From Chitinophaga pinensis (GTDB lineage: Bacteria > Bacteroidota > Bacteroidia > B-17B0 > Aurantibacillaceae), in contig CAMAPT010000005.1 in the NCBI GenBank assembly GCA_945860225.1, positions 79,005 through 143,004 on the forward strand: DNA of 64,000 bases, written 5' to 3'. Below the pieces are notes generated by a model. The model had not been told where the DNA came from, searched no databases, and saw only the letters and a list, made by a program, of their open reading frames with translations. The position numbers were made by a program, and so were the translations under genes. Positions 43,881 through 53,053 of the stretch are shown one piece after another (positions within the stretch are counted from its first letter, which is position 1; each line of letters opens with the position of its first letter).

Positions 43881-45849
43881 AGTTTGCAAAATCAACGAGC
43901 ATAATTTGAATCTTACGTTCTCTGGCAGCAAAAGGACTATATATTGAGTTTTTAGTGTCTTTAAAATCATCACTGGTTTTGGTTGTCTTTAATTCTCCAA
44001 TTTCTTCATATATGAAATGAATACTCCCTTCATTTGAATTAGCGTTATTGATGTACCGAATGAATTTTCCATTTTTATATTCCTTAAAATAATTTATTAA
44101 ACTACTGATGCGGCGTTTCGCAAGATTAATGTTGTAATCATTACTAGCCAAAGGGCTACAATAACCCTTTAAAGTAATATTTACTTTTTTTCCTTGCGAT
44201 AAAGCTTCTTCGAGTAATGAGGAAAACTGATTTAGTTTTTTCATCCCTGCATCTAGGCTGTCTTCAAAAAAATGGTCAATGGCATTTATAGCCGAATCTT
44301 TTCGTATTCCTTTTAGTCCTTTGCTATATTCTTGTAAATAATTCACAATAAGCAATGAGTATGCTTCGTATGTTTTTTTGTAATTTTTATTTGTTATAAT
44401 TTGTTTGGTTCGAGGTTCAGGTTCATCATTATGAAAGTATAATGTCAAGGGTGTTAATTCCTTCATTCGCTCAATGAGCGGTATAGAGGAGATAGCTGTA
44501 TCAATGTTAGTTGATGTTTTTTTGGCGGAGATTGGAAAACTATATATATCATTACAACAGTTTGGTTTTTCCTCAAAAAAAGAACCTATTCTATTAGATG
44601 AAAGATACGCTCTGTCTTGTTTGGAGTTAATGCTATAATAAATGTCATTATAACTGCTATTAATAGGATAACCCATGTTTGCAGCGTCATTAAATGCATC
44701 GTTTTCATATTTAGAAAAAAAGATGTCGAAATTACCTAATCCTTTATGCCAGGTGCTACTAAAGTAAAGTGTTTGGTCATCTTTCGAAAACCAAGGTGTA
44801 ATTTCGTCCTCTGAGGTATTTATATTTTTTCCTGCATTTATTGGTTTCTCAAAAGTGCCATCTTGTTTAGTGGTAACATACCAAATATCCATCCCTCCTT
44901 CACCATTCGGACGATTACTCGAAAAAAACAAAATTTCTTTGTTGTTTATTTTACTCAAGCAAGGCTGTGTGGTATTATAGCCGGTCATGTTAACGGGTGA
45001 TGGTAATTTTTGAAAAGGAGTCCAATGCCCATTTTTAAAATCTGAGGTATATATATCACAACGATATTGACTAGAATTTAAAGAGCTGCATCTCGATACA
45101 AATACTTTCGTGAAATTGGCATTGAAACTTGTGTTGGCATTATGTATGCCCTTTTCATTAAACAATGAATCCAATTCTTGCGCTTTTAAAAACTCATTTT
45201 CTTTGTGAACGGATTTTTTTGCTAAATACAATTTATTGAATTGTTCATTAATCTCATCTTTTGAAGATAAATCAATTAAAGAGGAAAAATATAAATTACT
45301 ATCAAGTTCAAAAGGGGCATACTCACTAGAGGTTGTATTGATGGCACTATCTAAATGAAGAATGTTTATACCTAAAGGATGACTCACTAGCTCTTCTGCA
45401 AGAACACAAGCTTCCATTTCTTGTTTGGCTTTCAAAACTAAATGTTGCGTGTTTTGGTTTTTGACTGTCCGTTGTTTTTTGTAGTAACTTTCAAACAATA
45501 CTTTGGCATCTTTATATTTGCCTGTGTTTTTTAATAATGAGGCGATACAAAAAGGAACTTCTGGATAGGTTTTACCTTTGTCGGTATCAAGTACTTTTTT
45601 ATACCAATACAAAGCGGGTGTAAAATCAAAATTGAGTCTGGAAGCCTCTGCATAAAAAAATTGATGGTTTATGTTTGCCGAATCAACTAATAAAATTTGA
45701 CGGTAATACTGAGATGCAGACGAGTAGTCTTTTTGCATCATTGCGTTTGCCCCTTGATTCAATAATTCCTTCATGTTTTGAGAAAACAATGTAGATGTCA
45801 TGAACAGCAACAACAGAACTAATTTATGTATGGTATTTAAGAAAAGCAT
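43879..45849 (-). CDS. OmpA-family protein with TPR and PD40 repeats
   Basis: 656 aa. Signal peptide, N-terminal TPR segment (about 25-150: AMMQKDYSSASQYYRQIL, ALYWYKKVLDT), a PD40/WD40-like propeller (about 190-420: ILFFSSNRPNGEGGMDIWYV, TLYFSSTWHKGLGNFDIFFS), and a C-terminal OmpA-like peptidoglycan-binding domain (NITLKGYCSPLASNDYNINLAKRRI, about 565-650). This four-part architecture is standard in the phylum for the protein next to PorP/SprF and links the outer membrane to peptidoglycan. It lies 3 nt from the porP-like gene. Confidence 0.9.
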   Translation of the reverse strand: MLFLNTIHKLVLLLLFMTSTLFSQNMKELLNQGANAMMQKDYSSASQYYRQILLVDSANINHQFFYAEASRLNFDFTPALYWYKKVLDTDKGKTYPEVPFCIASLLKNTGKYKDAKVLFESYYKKQRTVKNQNTQHLVLKAKQEMEACVLAEELVSHPLGINILHLDSAINTTSSEYAPFELDSNLYFSSLIDLSSKDEINEQFNKLYLAKKSVHKENEFLKAQELDSLFNEKGIHNANTSFNANFTKVFVSRCSSLNSSQYRCDIYTSDFKNGHWTPFQKLPSPVNMTGYNTTQPCLSKINNKEILFFSSNRPNGEGGMDIWYVTTKQDGTFEKPINAGKNINTSEDEITPWFSKDDQTLYFSSTWHKGLGNFDIFFSKYENDAFNDAANMGYPINSSYNDIYYSINSKQDRAYLSSNRIGSFFEEKPNCCNDIYSFPISAKKTSTNIDTAISSIPLIERMKELTPLTLYFHNDEPEPRTKQIITNKNYKKTYEAYSLLIVNYLQEYSKGLKGIRKDSAINAIDHFFEDSLDAGMKKLNQFSSLLEEALSQGKKVNITLKGYCSPLASNDYNINLAKRRISSLINYFKEYKNGKFIRYINNANSNEGSIHFIYEEIGELKTTKTSDDFKDTKNSIYSPFAARERKIQIMLVDFAN

Positions 45850-45852
45850 ACG

Positions 45853-46890
45853 TTACATATAAATTGGGCAAATTCTTTTTTTTGGCATAAAAGGTACCAG
45901 TTTTTTAAAAATATAGATTAGGTAAAATTCAATTCCTCCACGCCGAGAAGTCGCAGCAATAAAGGGGCTTGTATTAATGTCGTAACTAACACCAGTAGTT
46001 AGTGTTTTAATTTGATATCCCAATCTGATAATTACTGCATCTTTTGCTCTGCCGTATATTCCAATAGATGTTGATTGGTTATCTTTCATGTTAAGCCAAT
46101 ATTTCAGTTGAATGCCAGGATTAAATTCCTTGTATTTGCCTTGATAGGCGAATAATAATTCAGCAATTCCATCTAACCTTTCACTTAATGGATAAGAAAA
46201 ATGTAGATAGTTGTGCAGTTTGGGATCTATTTTAATATTTAAATTATTTTGAAATGAAAGTTTTGGATTGGTAACATGGTGGAAGGATAATCCATATTGG
46301 ATGATGCCTCTTGGTTTAATCTGATATTGTATTAAGGAACCTGCATGAAAATCTAAAAAGGTTGAATTTGTTTTTTGGAAATTTTCGCCGGTGTTGTTTG
46401 ATGCATTGTAACTATTATTTTGATATTGCTCATCAAATGTCATTTTATTGTAATTAAATCCTACGTTCGATATTCCAATCATTAAACCGTTCGTCCAAAG
46501 TAAGTTTGAGTCAGAATTTAAAGGATGAATATAAGAGGCCGAAGCATAAATCTGGTTGGTATTATAATGTGTAGTTCCTGATACATCATTATTGAAAATA
46601 AGACCAGCCCCGATGCAATCACTTTTCATTTTTTTGAGTTTAAATCTTGTGTCTCCGGAAAAAGAAAATGAAGAATAAGGAACTGGAACACTAGCCCATT
46701 GCCTACGGTAGATGGTATTTAACCGATAGTCTCCATCAAAAAGTCCAGTCAATGAAGGATTTAAATTGAAGACAGAACCATTGTATTGTGAAAAATGAAC
46801 ATCTTGTCCAATCATCCAGTTGAAGTTAAATAATAAATATATTAACAGACAAGCGCCAAGCCAAGAGGTATATTGGGATAATTTGCTCAT
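45853..46890 (-). CDS. Type IX secretion system membrane protein, PorP/SprF family
   Basis: 345 aa outer-membrane beta-barrel. The signal peptide precedes QDVHFSQYNGSVFNLNPSLTGLFDGDYRLNTIYRRQW, the family's defining N-terminus, and strands such as DAVIIRLGYQIKTLTTGVSYDI. PorP/SprF proteins partner with individual CHU_C-domain adhesins to retain or route them at the surface, as SprF does for SprB. The gene sits immediately 3' (7 nt) of a CHU_C protein gene, which is probably its client. Confidence 0.93.
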   Translation of the reverse strand: MSKLSQYTSWLGACLLIYLLFNFNWMIGQDVHFSQYNGSVFNLNPSLTGLFDGDYRLNTIYRRQWASVPVPYSSFSFSGDTRFKLKKMKSDCIGAGLIFNNDVSGTTHYNTNQIYASASYIHPLNSDSNLLWTNGLMIGISNVGFNYNKMTFDEQYQNNSYNASNNTGENFQKTNSTFLDFHAGSLIQYQIKPRGIIQYGLSFHHVTNPKLSFQNNLNIKIDPKLHNYLHFSYPLSERLDGIAELLFAYQGKYKEFNPGIQLKYWLNMKDNQSTSIGIYGRAKDAVIIRLGYQIKTLTTGVSYDINTSPFIAATSRRGGIEFYLIYIFKKLVPFMPKKRICPIYM

Positions 46891-46897
46891 CTATATT

Positions 46898-48622
46898 TTA
46901 TCGTATTAATGTGACATTGCCTTTTTTAAATAACTCATCGCTCTGTTCGTCGCATTTTGCTTTTAGATAATACCCAAACACCCCTGGGTCTGCGGGTTTT
47001 CCTTGATGAGTTCCGTCCCACCCCTCGTTTGGATTTTTTGTTTCGAAAATTAATTCACCCCATCGATTATACACTGCGAAATAAAATACAGAATAGGTAA
47101 TACCTCTAACCCTAAATAGATCATTATATCCATCTCCGTTGGGAGTAAATGTGTTAGGAATATAAAATTCTTCCGTGGGTGTCACTTCTATGGTTTCTGC
47201 GCTCAGTGTATCCTGACAATTGATGGAATTTGGAACAAAAGTTATGAGCGAAATTGAAAAGCTACCACCAGATGGATATTGATGTATGGGATTTTGTTCG
47301 CTCGAAGTGCCACCATCACCAAAAGACCAATTCCATTTTGGAGTTGTACCTGGTGGATTTTCAATAAAAGAAGAAAATTTGACGGTATTATTCGAACAGG
47401 CCATTGGTGTGTACGAGATAGTTGATTTAAATTCGTTACTAACAGCCACAATAGTCGTAACGGTATCTTTGCAAGTTGGTTTATTCGTAACATAAGCTAT
47501 TAATGTTACAGAATAAGAACCATTATTGGCATACGTATAAGTGGGTGTGGCAAGATGCGAAGTATCTGATTGTGTAGTTGGATCGCCAAAATTCCAGTTA
47601 TAACCTAATCCGCCATTACCTGTACTGTTATTTGAAAAATAAATAGAGGTAGTTCCGCAGATAATTTCAGGAGCTTGCGCAGCGGCTACTACCATGCTCG
47701 GACATGATTTTACAATTAATTGAAAATCTCTTTTAGTTTCCCCTAAAAAAACACCGTGTCGATATTCTTTTACTTTAATTCCTATTACAAAGTAACCCTG
47801 CAGGTTTGGTGTTGCAGTAATTAATCCTGTAGATGAATTTATTTTCATAGGAATTCCTCCCAACATATTGGCTTGGTTGTATGGCGCTTTCCATACAATT
47901 GAGGAAAAAGGAGGACTGATTGGTAAATTCGGACAACTGGTAAAGATGTTGTTTGGACACGCAGTAGCTTGTAATTGAATATTAGCAATAATCGGACATT
48001 GGGCGTTAAGTCCGTCGAAAGGAGTAAATAATTCATACACCAAAGAATCACCGTCTGCATCAGTTGCAGATCCGTTAAATACCCATGGTTTGTCGGCACA
48101 AATAAAAGGTGGTGGCCAGTAATTGATAACAGGATTGCTGTTAATGGCAGCTATTTCAGGACCCGGAATTGATGCGTAATACGTGGCGCCAACACAACCT
48201 GGATTTATGATATTGATAATATTTTGATTGCGACAACATCTCTGATAAGAAAGCTGGTATCCACCAGTTCTGGGCGGTAAATTAACGACTTCAACATAGG
48301 TCGTAACCTCATAACAGAAATCTAATGGCGGAATAGTACAGGGGTCATTAATACTGGAAGGTAAGGTGTCCAGACCACGAAATGTCATATCAATAGTCCG
48401 AAGTAATTGATTGGTACTGCTAAAAATACCAACTTTGGCAGGGTTATCAAACGGAGGCACTCCAACATAACAATCGCGATATACAGTTAGCCTAATTTCA
48501 TAGTCATTGGCTCCGAGGTATTTGTAATTCAATTCGCCACCAACAATATGGGTGGCTTTTGCTTTAAAACATACCAGCGTGAGAGCCATGCAGTAGAGAA
48601 TTATTAGCCATTTCTTATGCAT
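46898..48622 (-). CDS. CHU_C-domain surface protein with PKD repeats
   Basis: 574 aa. After the signal peptide comes ATHIVGGELNYKYLG, the same N-terminal domain as in the 22182 protein. A cadherin-like segment (NGSATDADGDSLVYEL) is followed by two PKD domains with Y-N/W-xFGDP/GG motifs (about 335-400 and 415-480). The C-terminal CHU_C domain, FYIPNTFTPNGDGYNDLFRV and FAVYNRWGELIFETKN, is the canonical T9SS signal. First of a three-gene operon with PorP/SprF and an OmpA-family protein. Surface adhesion is inferred. Confidence 0.92.
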   Translation of the reverse strand: MHKKWLIILYCMALTLVCFKAKATHIVGGELNYKYLGANDYEIRLTVYRDCYVGVPPFDNPAKVGIFSSTNQLLRTIDMTFRGLDTLPSSINDPCTIPPLDFCYEVTTYVEVVNLPPRTGGYQLSYQRCCRNQNIINIINPGCVGATYYASIPGPEIAAINSNPVINYWPPPFICADKPWVFNGSATDADGDSLVYELFTPFDGLNAQCPIIANIQLQATACPNNIFTSCPNLPISPPFSSIVWKAPYNQANMLGGIPMKINSSTGLITATPNLQGYFVIGIKVKEYRHGVFLGETKRDFQLIVKSCPSMVVAAAQAPEIICGTTSIYFSNNSTGNGGLGYNWNFGDPTTQSDTSHLATPTYTYANNGSYSVTLIAYVTNKPTCKDTVTTIVAVSNEFKSTISYTPMACSNNTVKFSSFIENPPGTTPKWNWSFGDGGTSSEQNPIHQYPSGGSFSISLITFVPNSINCQDTLSAETIEVTPTEEFYIPNTFTPNGDGYNDLFRVRGITYSVFYFAVYNRWGELIFETKNPNEGWDGTHQGKPADPGVFGYYLKAKCDEQSDELFKKGNVTLIR

Positions 48623-48655
48623 GTATTAAGGTTATCAATTAGCACATTAATTTAA

Positions 48656-48690
48656 ATAAAAAAACCCTGATTATAAAAAATCAAGGTTTA
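48656..48690 (-). terminator. Terminator of the small membrane protein gene
   Basis: AAACCCTGATT (48662-48672) and AATCAAGGTTT (48679-48689) pair with one mismatch; a T-rich stretch follows on the minus strand. It lies 25 nt past the stop at 48715. Confidence 0.65.
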
Positions 48691-48714
48691 ATATTGTCAT
48701 GAATTGTAATATGT

Positions 48715-48915
48715 TTATCGCAAGGTACCGTTTCGGTCTGCTTCTTTATTTTGTTTCATCATTTGTTTTACTTGGTAGCCCAATAGAAAAACAATGATGC
48801 TCCATAAAATAATGTTTGGACCATGACCTAAAACATCCATTCCTTTAAATACAGATTTCGAAAAATCACCAATTGCATAAAAAACATCTGTCATTGTAAT
48901 CATTAAAGAAGCCAT
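48715..48915 (-). CDS. Small membrane protein, DUF6341-like
   Basis: 66 aa from ATG 48913-48915. A TTG at 48943-48945 in the same frame is rejected because it overlaps a promoter -7 box. One membrane helix (about 36-53, NIILWSIIVFLLGYQVKQ) and a basic, charged tail. Its form, and the divergent DUF6427-like gene next to it, match the small DUF6341-type proteins of this phylum. Function unknown. Confidence 0.6.
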   Translation of the reverse strand: MASLMITMTDVFYAIGDFSKSVFKGMDVLGHGPNIILWSIIVFLLGYQVKQMMKQNKEADRNGTLR

Positions 48916-48942
48916 TTGAATCAAATTTTGTAAGTTTACATG

Positions 48943-48950
48943 CAAATATA
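48943..48950 (-). promoter_or_regulatory. -7 element for the DUF6341-like gene
   Basis: Minus-strand TATATTTG is an exact TAnnTTTG match, about 28 bp before ATG 48915. It fixes the start downstream of the TTG alternative. Confidence 0.45.
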
Positions 48951-48985
48951 AAAATTTTTATTAATAAAACGATTTTGTAAAAAAA

Positions 48986-49975
48986 ATGGTAGTTGAGCCT
49001 CTTAAAAGCAATATTCAAATATCCATCATCATTATTTCATTGCTGGCCTTATTGGCTTGGATGGCTACGTTTGCTTTTGTAAGCATCGATGTTCCTATCG
49101 CCAATTACAAGGAGCATATTTTGTATTATCACCTTTTTAGTGCAGGAATATCATTTGCAATTCGTCAAATAATCACTTTATTTATCATCGTATTCGGAGC
49201 CATTTTTGTTAATTTTTTATCTATTGAACAAGAAATTACATCAAAAACAAATTATTTGCCGGCATTTTTGTATATTCTAATTGCCTTTTCTGCAACTACA
49301 AAAGTATCTATCGAGCCTCTTTTAGTGGCCAATTTAGTTATTTTACCATCTCTCTATTTTTTAATTAATAGCTATAGGCAATCGCTTGCTTTACCCGATT
49401 GTTTTAAGGCAGGGTTCTTTATTGGATTAGCATCATTTTTTTGTATAGATTATATCGTTTTATTCCCTTTGAATTTTTTGGCGTTGATGATTTTAAGATC
49501 TTTTAATTGGCGAGAATGGGTAATGATGATATTGGGTTTAATGACGCCCTTATATATTGATATTTGTATAAATTATCTGGCAACGGGAAATGCTTTCGAG
49601 GTTTTTGATACAATGAATGAGGCTATTAATAGTATTCAACGCCCCGTTTTTTCGATTTATTACCTTGCTTTTATGGTTGTGATGATTTTAGTATTTTTAT
49701 TAGCTTTATTAAGATACCTTAACAAGGGATTTGGCAGTAAGGTTAAAACTCAAAAGGCGAAGTATGTATTATTATGGATGTGTTCGTTGTGTCTATTTAT
49801 GGTGTTTTTTGAACAAACCACCGATATGTTGTTATTGCCTTGTATAATTCCTTTAAGTATTTTTGTAGGAGATTATTTAGCTGAAATGAAGGAATTGAAA
49901 AAAGCAAATGCCTTGTTAGTACTTTTTATCATCGGATTTTCAATTATTCATTTGCATGCGCTTGGAATTATTTAG
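48986..49975 (+). CDS. DUF6427 family polytopic membrane protein
   Basis: 329 aa with about ten hydrophobic helices (GT-C-like topology is possible but unproven). The order IILSLLALLAWMATFAFV-type first helix, a short loop, SAGISFAIRQIITLFI, then NFLSIEQEITSKTNYLPAFLYIL and SIEPLLVANLVILPSLY matches the DUF6427 family, which is found almost only in Bacteroidota. In several genomes this family lies near purine genes, as here with purQ. Biological role unknown. Confidence 0.65.
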   Translation: MVVEPLKSNIQISIIIISLLALLAWMATFAFVSIDVPIANYKEHILYYHLFSAGISFAIRQIITLFIIVFGAIFVNFLSIEQEITSKTNYLPAFLYILIAFSATTKVSIEPLLVANLVILPSLYFLINSYRQSLALPDCFKAGFFIGLASFFCIDYIVLFPLNFLALMILRSFNWREWVMMILGLMTPLYIDICINYLATGNAFEVFDTMNEAINSIQRPVFSIYYLAFMVVMILVFLLALLRYLNKGFGSKVKTQKAKYVLLWMCSLCLFMVFFEQTTDMLLLPCIIPLSIFVGDYLAEMKELKKANALLVLFIIGFSIIHLHALGII

Positions 49976-50019
49976 CGTTTTGTTAAAAAAAAGAGTCTTA
50001 TGATTTAGATGGATTTACC

Positions 50020-50027
50020 TAATTTTG
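50020..50027 (+). promoter_or_regulatory. -7 element upstream of purQ
   Basis: TAATTTTG matches TAnnTTTG, 24 bp before ATG 50051. No clear -33 element. Confidence 0.4.
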
Positions 50028-50050
50028 CAAACATTAAAAAATAAAATATT

Positions 50051-50746
50051 ATGAAATTTGGAGTAGTAGTTTTCCCTGGTTCTAATTGTGATGAAGATAT
50101 GGTGTATATATTACGCGATATCATGAAGCAGGAAACAGTGAAATTATGGCATAAAAATACCGATTTAGAAAATTGTACGCATATTATACTACCAGGAGGG
50201 TTTTCTTATGGTGATTATTTAAGAAGTGGTGCAATTGCTCGTTTTTCGCCTATTATGGAAAGCGTTATGAAACATGCCGAAAATGGAGGATTTGTATTTG
50301 GAGTTTGTAATGGATTTCAAATTTTATGCGAAAGCGGATTGCTCCCTGGAGCCTTGTTGCACAATGATAGCAGAAAATTTATCTGTAAAAATGTGTTTAT
50401 AAAAGCAGAAAATAATACAACTATTTTAACAAATTCTGTTCCTGTTAAAGCATTAAAAATACCAATTGCTCACGGAGAAGGTAAATATTTTGCAGATACT
50501 GAAACATTAGACAAAATGAAGGCTAATGGACAGATTATTTTTAAATACTGTAACGATAATGGCGAAATTACTGCTGATTCAAACCCCAATGGCGCAACAG
50601 AAAATATTGCCGGAGTATGCAATGCAGGGAAAAATGTTTTTGGTATGATGCCTCATCCGGAAAGAGCAGCGGACGAGTTATTAGGGAATATCGATGGCAA
50701 ATTTCTATTTGAAAGTATTTTAAAAGGCATTTTAGTAAACGCCTAG
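50051..50746 (+). CDS. purQ: Phosphoribosylformylglycinamidine synthase, glutaminase subunit
   Basis: 231-aa class I glutamine amidotransferase that supplies ammonia to PurL in step four of purine synthesis. Nucleophile C86 lies in FGVCNGFQIL, the triad is completed by H202 and E204 in MMPHPERAA, and the oxyanion segment is ILPGGFSYGDY. The small separate subunit implies a PurS/PurL-type complex encoded elsewhere. It ends at a terminator whose 3' arm abuts feoA. Confidence 0.96.
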   Translation: MKFGVVVFPGSNCDEDMVYILRDIMKQETVKLWHKNTDLENCTHIILPGGFSYGDYLRSGAIARFSPIMESVMKHAENGGFVFGVCNGFQILCESGLLPGALLHNDSRKFICKNVFIKAENNTTILTNSVPVKALKIPIAHGEGKYFADTETLDKMKANGQIIFKYCNDNGEITADSNPNGATENIAGVCNAGKNVFGMMPHPERAADELLGNIDGKFLFESILKGILVNA

Positions 50747-50769
50747 AATACCTTTTTTAAGGTATGTAA

Positions 50770-50806
50770 AAAAAACAGGTAAAAATGTATTTTTACCTGT
50801 TTTTTT
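50770..50806 (+). terminator. Terminator after purQ whose 3' arm ends at the feoA start codon
   Basis: AAAAACAGGTAAAAA and TTTTTACCTGTTTTT form a 15- to 16-bp stem with a 4-nt loop; the final T run ends at 50806, and ATG of feoA begins at 50807. Transcripts initiated upstream could therefore be stopped or have the start region occluded. Confidence 0.85.
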
Positions 50807-51031
50807 ATGCAAACGCTAGATAGTTTAAAATTAGGGCAATCAGCCATCATTAAAGGGTTTACCGATGAATTTTTGTCGTTAAAACTCACGGAAATGGGTT
50901 GTTTTCCCGGAGAAACTGTTAAGCTTACCAACGTAGCTCCATTTGGCGATCCTATTGCTATTGAGGTGTCAGGTTATCAATTAAGTTTAAGAAAACAAGA
51001 AGCCCGAACCGTTATTATTGAAATAATCTAA
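50807..51031 (+). CDS. feoA: Ferrous iron transport protein A
   Basis: 74-aa SH3-like protein that supports FeoB in Fe2+ uptake. The pattern LDSLKLGQSAIIKGF, LKLTEMGCFPGETVKL, DPIAIEVSGYQLSLRKQEA is typical. Its start touches the terminator hairpin of purQ, and feoB follows after 10 nt. No Fur box is recognised. Confidence 0.93.
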   Translation: MQTLDSLKLGQSAIIKGFTDEFLSLKLTEMGCFPGETVKLTNVAPFGDPIAIEVSGYQLSLRKQEARTVIIEII

Positions 51032-51041
51032 AATCTCGTAT

Positions 51042-53048
51042 TTGTCTCCACAAAAAAATAATGTTTCTGTGGCCTTGATTGGCAATCCAAACGTTGGAAA
51101 GTCAACTTTATTTAATGCACTTACAGGATTAAATCAAAAAACTGGTAATTATGCCGGAGTAACCGTAGATAAAACTTACGGTTTGTATGAATTTAAAAAT
51201 CAAACATTTAAAGTTACCGATTTACCAGGTACTTACAGTTTGTATCCAAAATCGATCGATGAGGAGGTTGCTTGCAGGGCTTTATTAGATACAAATGAAA
51301 AAATAGACGTAACGGTTATTGTGACCGATGCCTCCAATTTAAAGCGCCATCTGTTATTAGCTACTCAAGTGATTGATTTAAAAATACCTTGTGTTTTGGT
51401 GCTTAATATGATAGATGAAGCAGATAAGAACCATTTAACCATTTATCAAGACGAAATTGAAAAATTAATAGATGTTCCGGTAGTTGCTATTAATTCTAGA
51501 AATAGAAAAGGCATTGTCGAATTGAAAGAAACTATTCTAAGGGCGAGAATTTCTCACTCTGTTTTTTACGATTTTGAGAAGCAAAAACAATTATTTCCTT
51601 TGGGATTTACTTACCGCAATCTGATAGAGATGAGGTTGAAGGAGCGTGAAGAAAAAAACCAATTATTGAAAGAATATGAATTGAAAGATAATATATACAA
51701 GTTTTCAAAAATAAATTATATTATTTCAAAATGTATTAAGCATCCAAAACAATTGGATAAGACGCTAACTCAAAAATTAGATGCGTTTTTCACCCATCGC
51801 TTATACGGATTTGCGTTTTTCTTTTTAGTGTTATTTGTCATTTTTCAATTCATTTTTTATGTCGCAGAGTTTCCAATGACTTGGATTGAAGGTGGTTTTG
51901 CTGAATTTATGAATTGGGTGGCCACCGCATTGCCAAAAGGACAAGTGAACGATTTAATGGTTAACGGGATTTTGGCGGGAGTTAGTGGCATTATTGTTTT
52001 TATTCCTCAAATAGCCCTCCTATTCTTCTTTATTGCTTTATTGGAAGATACAGGATATATGGCGCGTGCCAGTTTTATATTGGATAAAGTCATGCGTCGT
52101 TTTGGATTGAATGGAAAATCAGTTATTCCGATGATTAGCAGTGTAGCATGCGCAGTACCTTCTATTATGGGAGCACGAACCATTACTAACTGGAAAGATA
52201 GAACAATTACCATTTTAGTAACTCCTTTCATTAGTTGTTCTGCGCGCTTGCCAGTTTATACCTTATTAATCAGTATTTTATTTGTCGATCAACAAACATT
52301 TGGCGTATTCAATTATCAAGGATTAGTTTTAATGGGACTTTATATATTAGGTTTTGTGACTGCTTTATCCGCTTCTTTTTTATTGAAGTATATTTTGAAA
52401 ACATCTGAAAAAAGTTATTTCATTATGGAATTGCCCGTATACCGAATGCCTCAGTTGCAAAATGTTTTTTTATTGGTTTTCAATAAGGTAAAAATGTTTT
52501 TGTTTGATGCCGGTAAAATAATTTTAGCTATTTCGATTGTGCTTTGGTTTTTAACTAGTCATGCTCCTGGAAATAGGTTTAATGAGCTACAGGCAAATGC
52601 CGAAGTTAATCATATATCTGATGTTGATTTAAATGCACAAAAATTAGAGGTTTCTTATGCAGGTATTTTAGGTAAAAAAATGGAACCGGTTATTGCGCCT
52701 TTGGGATTTGATTGGAAAATTGGAATTGCTTTAATAACTTCGTTTGCAGCCAGAGAAGTATTTGTAGGCACAATGGCTACCATTTACAGTGCGGGTGATG
52801 CTGAAAATACAGAAACATTACGTGAAAAATTAGTCTCTGAAAAAAATTTCGAGACCCAGAAACCGGTATATTCAAATGCTGTTTGTTGGTCACTTCTTAT
52901 ATTTTATGCATTTGCCATGCAATGTATGAGTACACTAGCAACTACTTACAGAGAAACTAAACATTGGAAATGGCCTGCTATTCAATTAATTTTTATGACT
53001 GGACTTGCTTACTTGTCTTCATTAGTAATTTTTAATTCATTAAATTGA
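51042..53048 (+). CDS. feoB: Ferrous iron transporter B
   Basis: 668 aa from TTG 51042; no in-frame ATG exists before the GTPase domain. G1 is GNPNVGKS (14-21), G3 is DLPGTYS, and G4 is LNMIDE. After the GTPase and helical domain (to about 230), two Gate regions and FeoB core follow, with SVACAVPSIMGARTI (Cys in the pore) and SARLPVYTLLI. The length is slightly short, lacking an extra C-terminal domain. Transports Fe2+ across the inner membrane. It is followed by cysQ with a 5-nt gap. Confidence 0.96.
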   Translation: MSPQKNNVSVALIGNPNVGKSTLFNALTGLNQKTGNYAGVTVDKTYGLYEFKNQTFKVTDLPGTYSLYPKSIDEEVACRALLDTNEKIDVTVIVTDASNLKRHLLLATQVIDLKIPCVLVLNMIDEADKNHLTIYQDEIEKLIDVPVVAINSRNRKGIVELKETILRARISHSVFYDFEKQKQLFPLGFTYRNLIEMRLKEREEKNQLLKEYELKDNIYKFSKINYIISKCIKHPKQLDKTLTQKLDAFFTHRLYGFAFFFLVLFVIFQFIFYVAEFPMTWIEGGFAEFMNWVATALPKGQVNDLMVNGILAGVSGIIVFIPQIALLFFFIALLEDTGYMARASFILDKVMRRFGLNGKSVIPMISSVACAVPSIMGARTITNWKDRTITILVTPFISCSARLPVYTLLISILFVDQQTFGVFNYQGLVLMGLYILGFVTALSASFLLKYILKTSEKSYFIMELPVYRMPQLQNVFLLVFNKVKMFLFDAGKIILAISIVLWFLTSHAPGNRFNELQANAEVNHISDVDLNAQKLEVSYAGILGKKMEPVIAPLGFDWKIGIALITSFAAREVFVGTMATIYSAGDAENTETLREKLVSEKNFETQKPVYSNAVCWSLLIFYAFAMQCMSTLATTYRETKHWKWPAIQLIFMTGLAYLSSLVIFNSLN

Positions 53049-53053
53049 GTATA

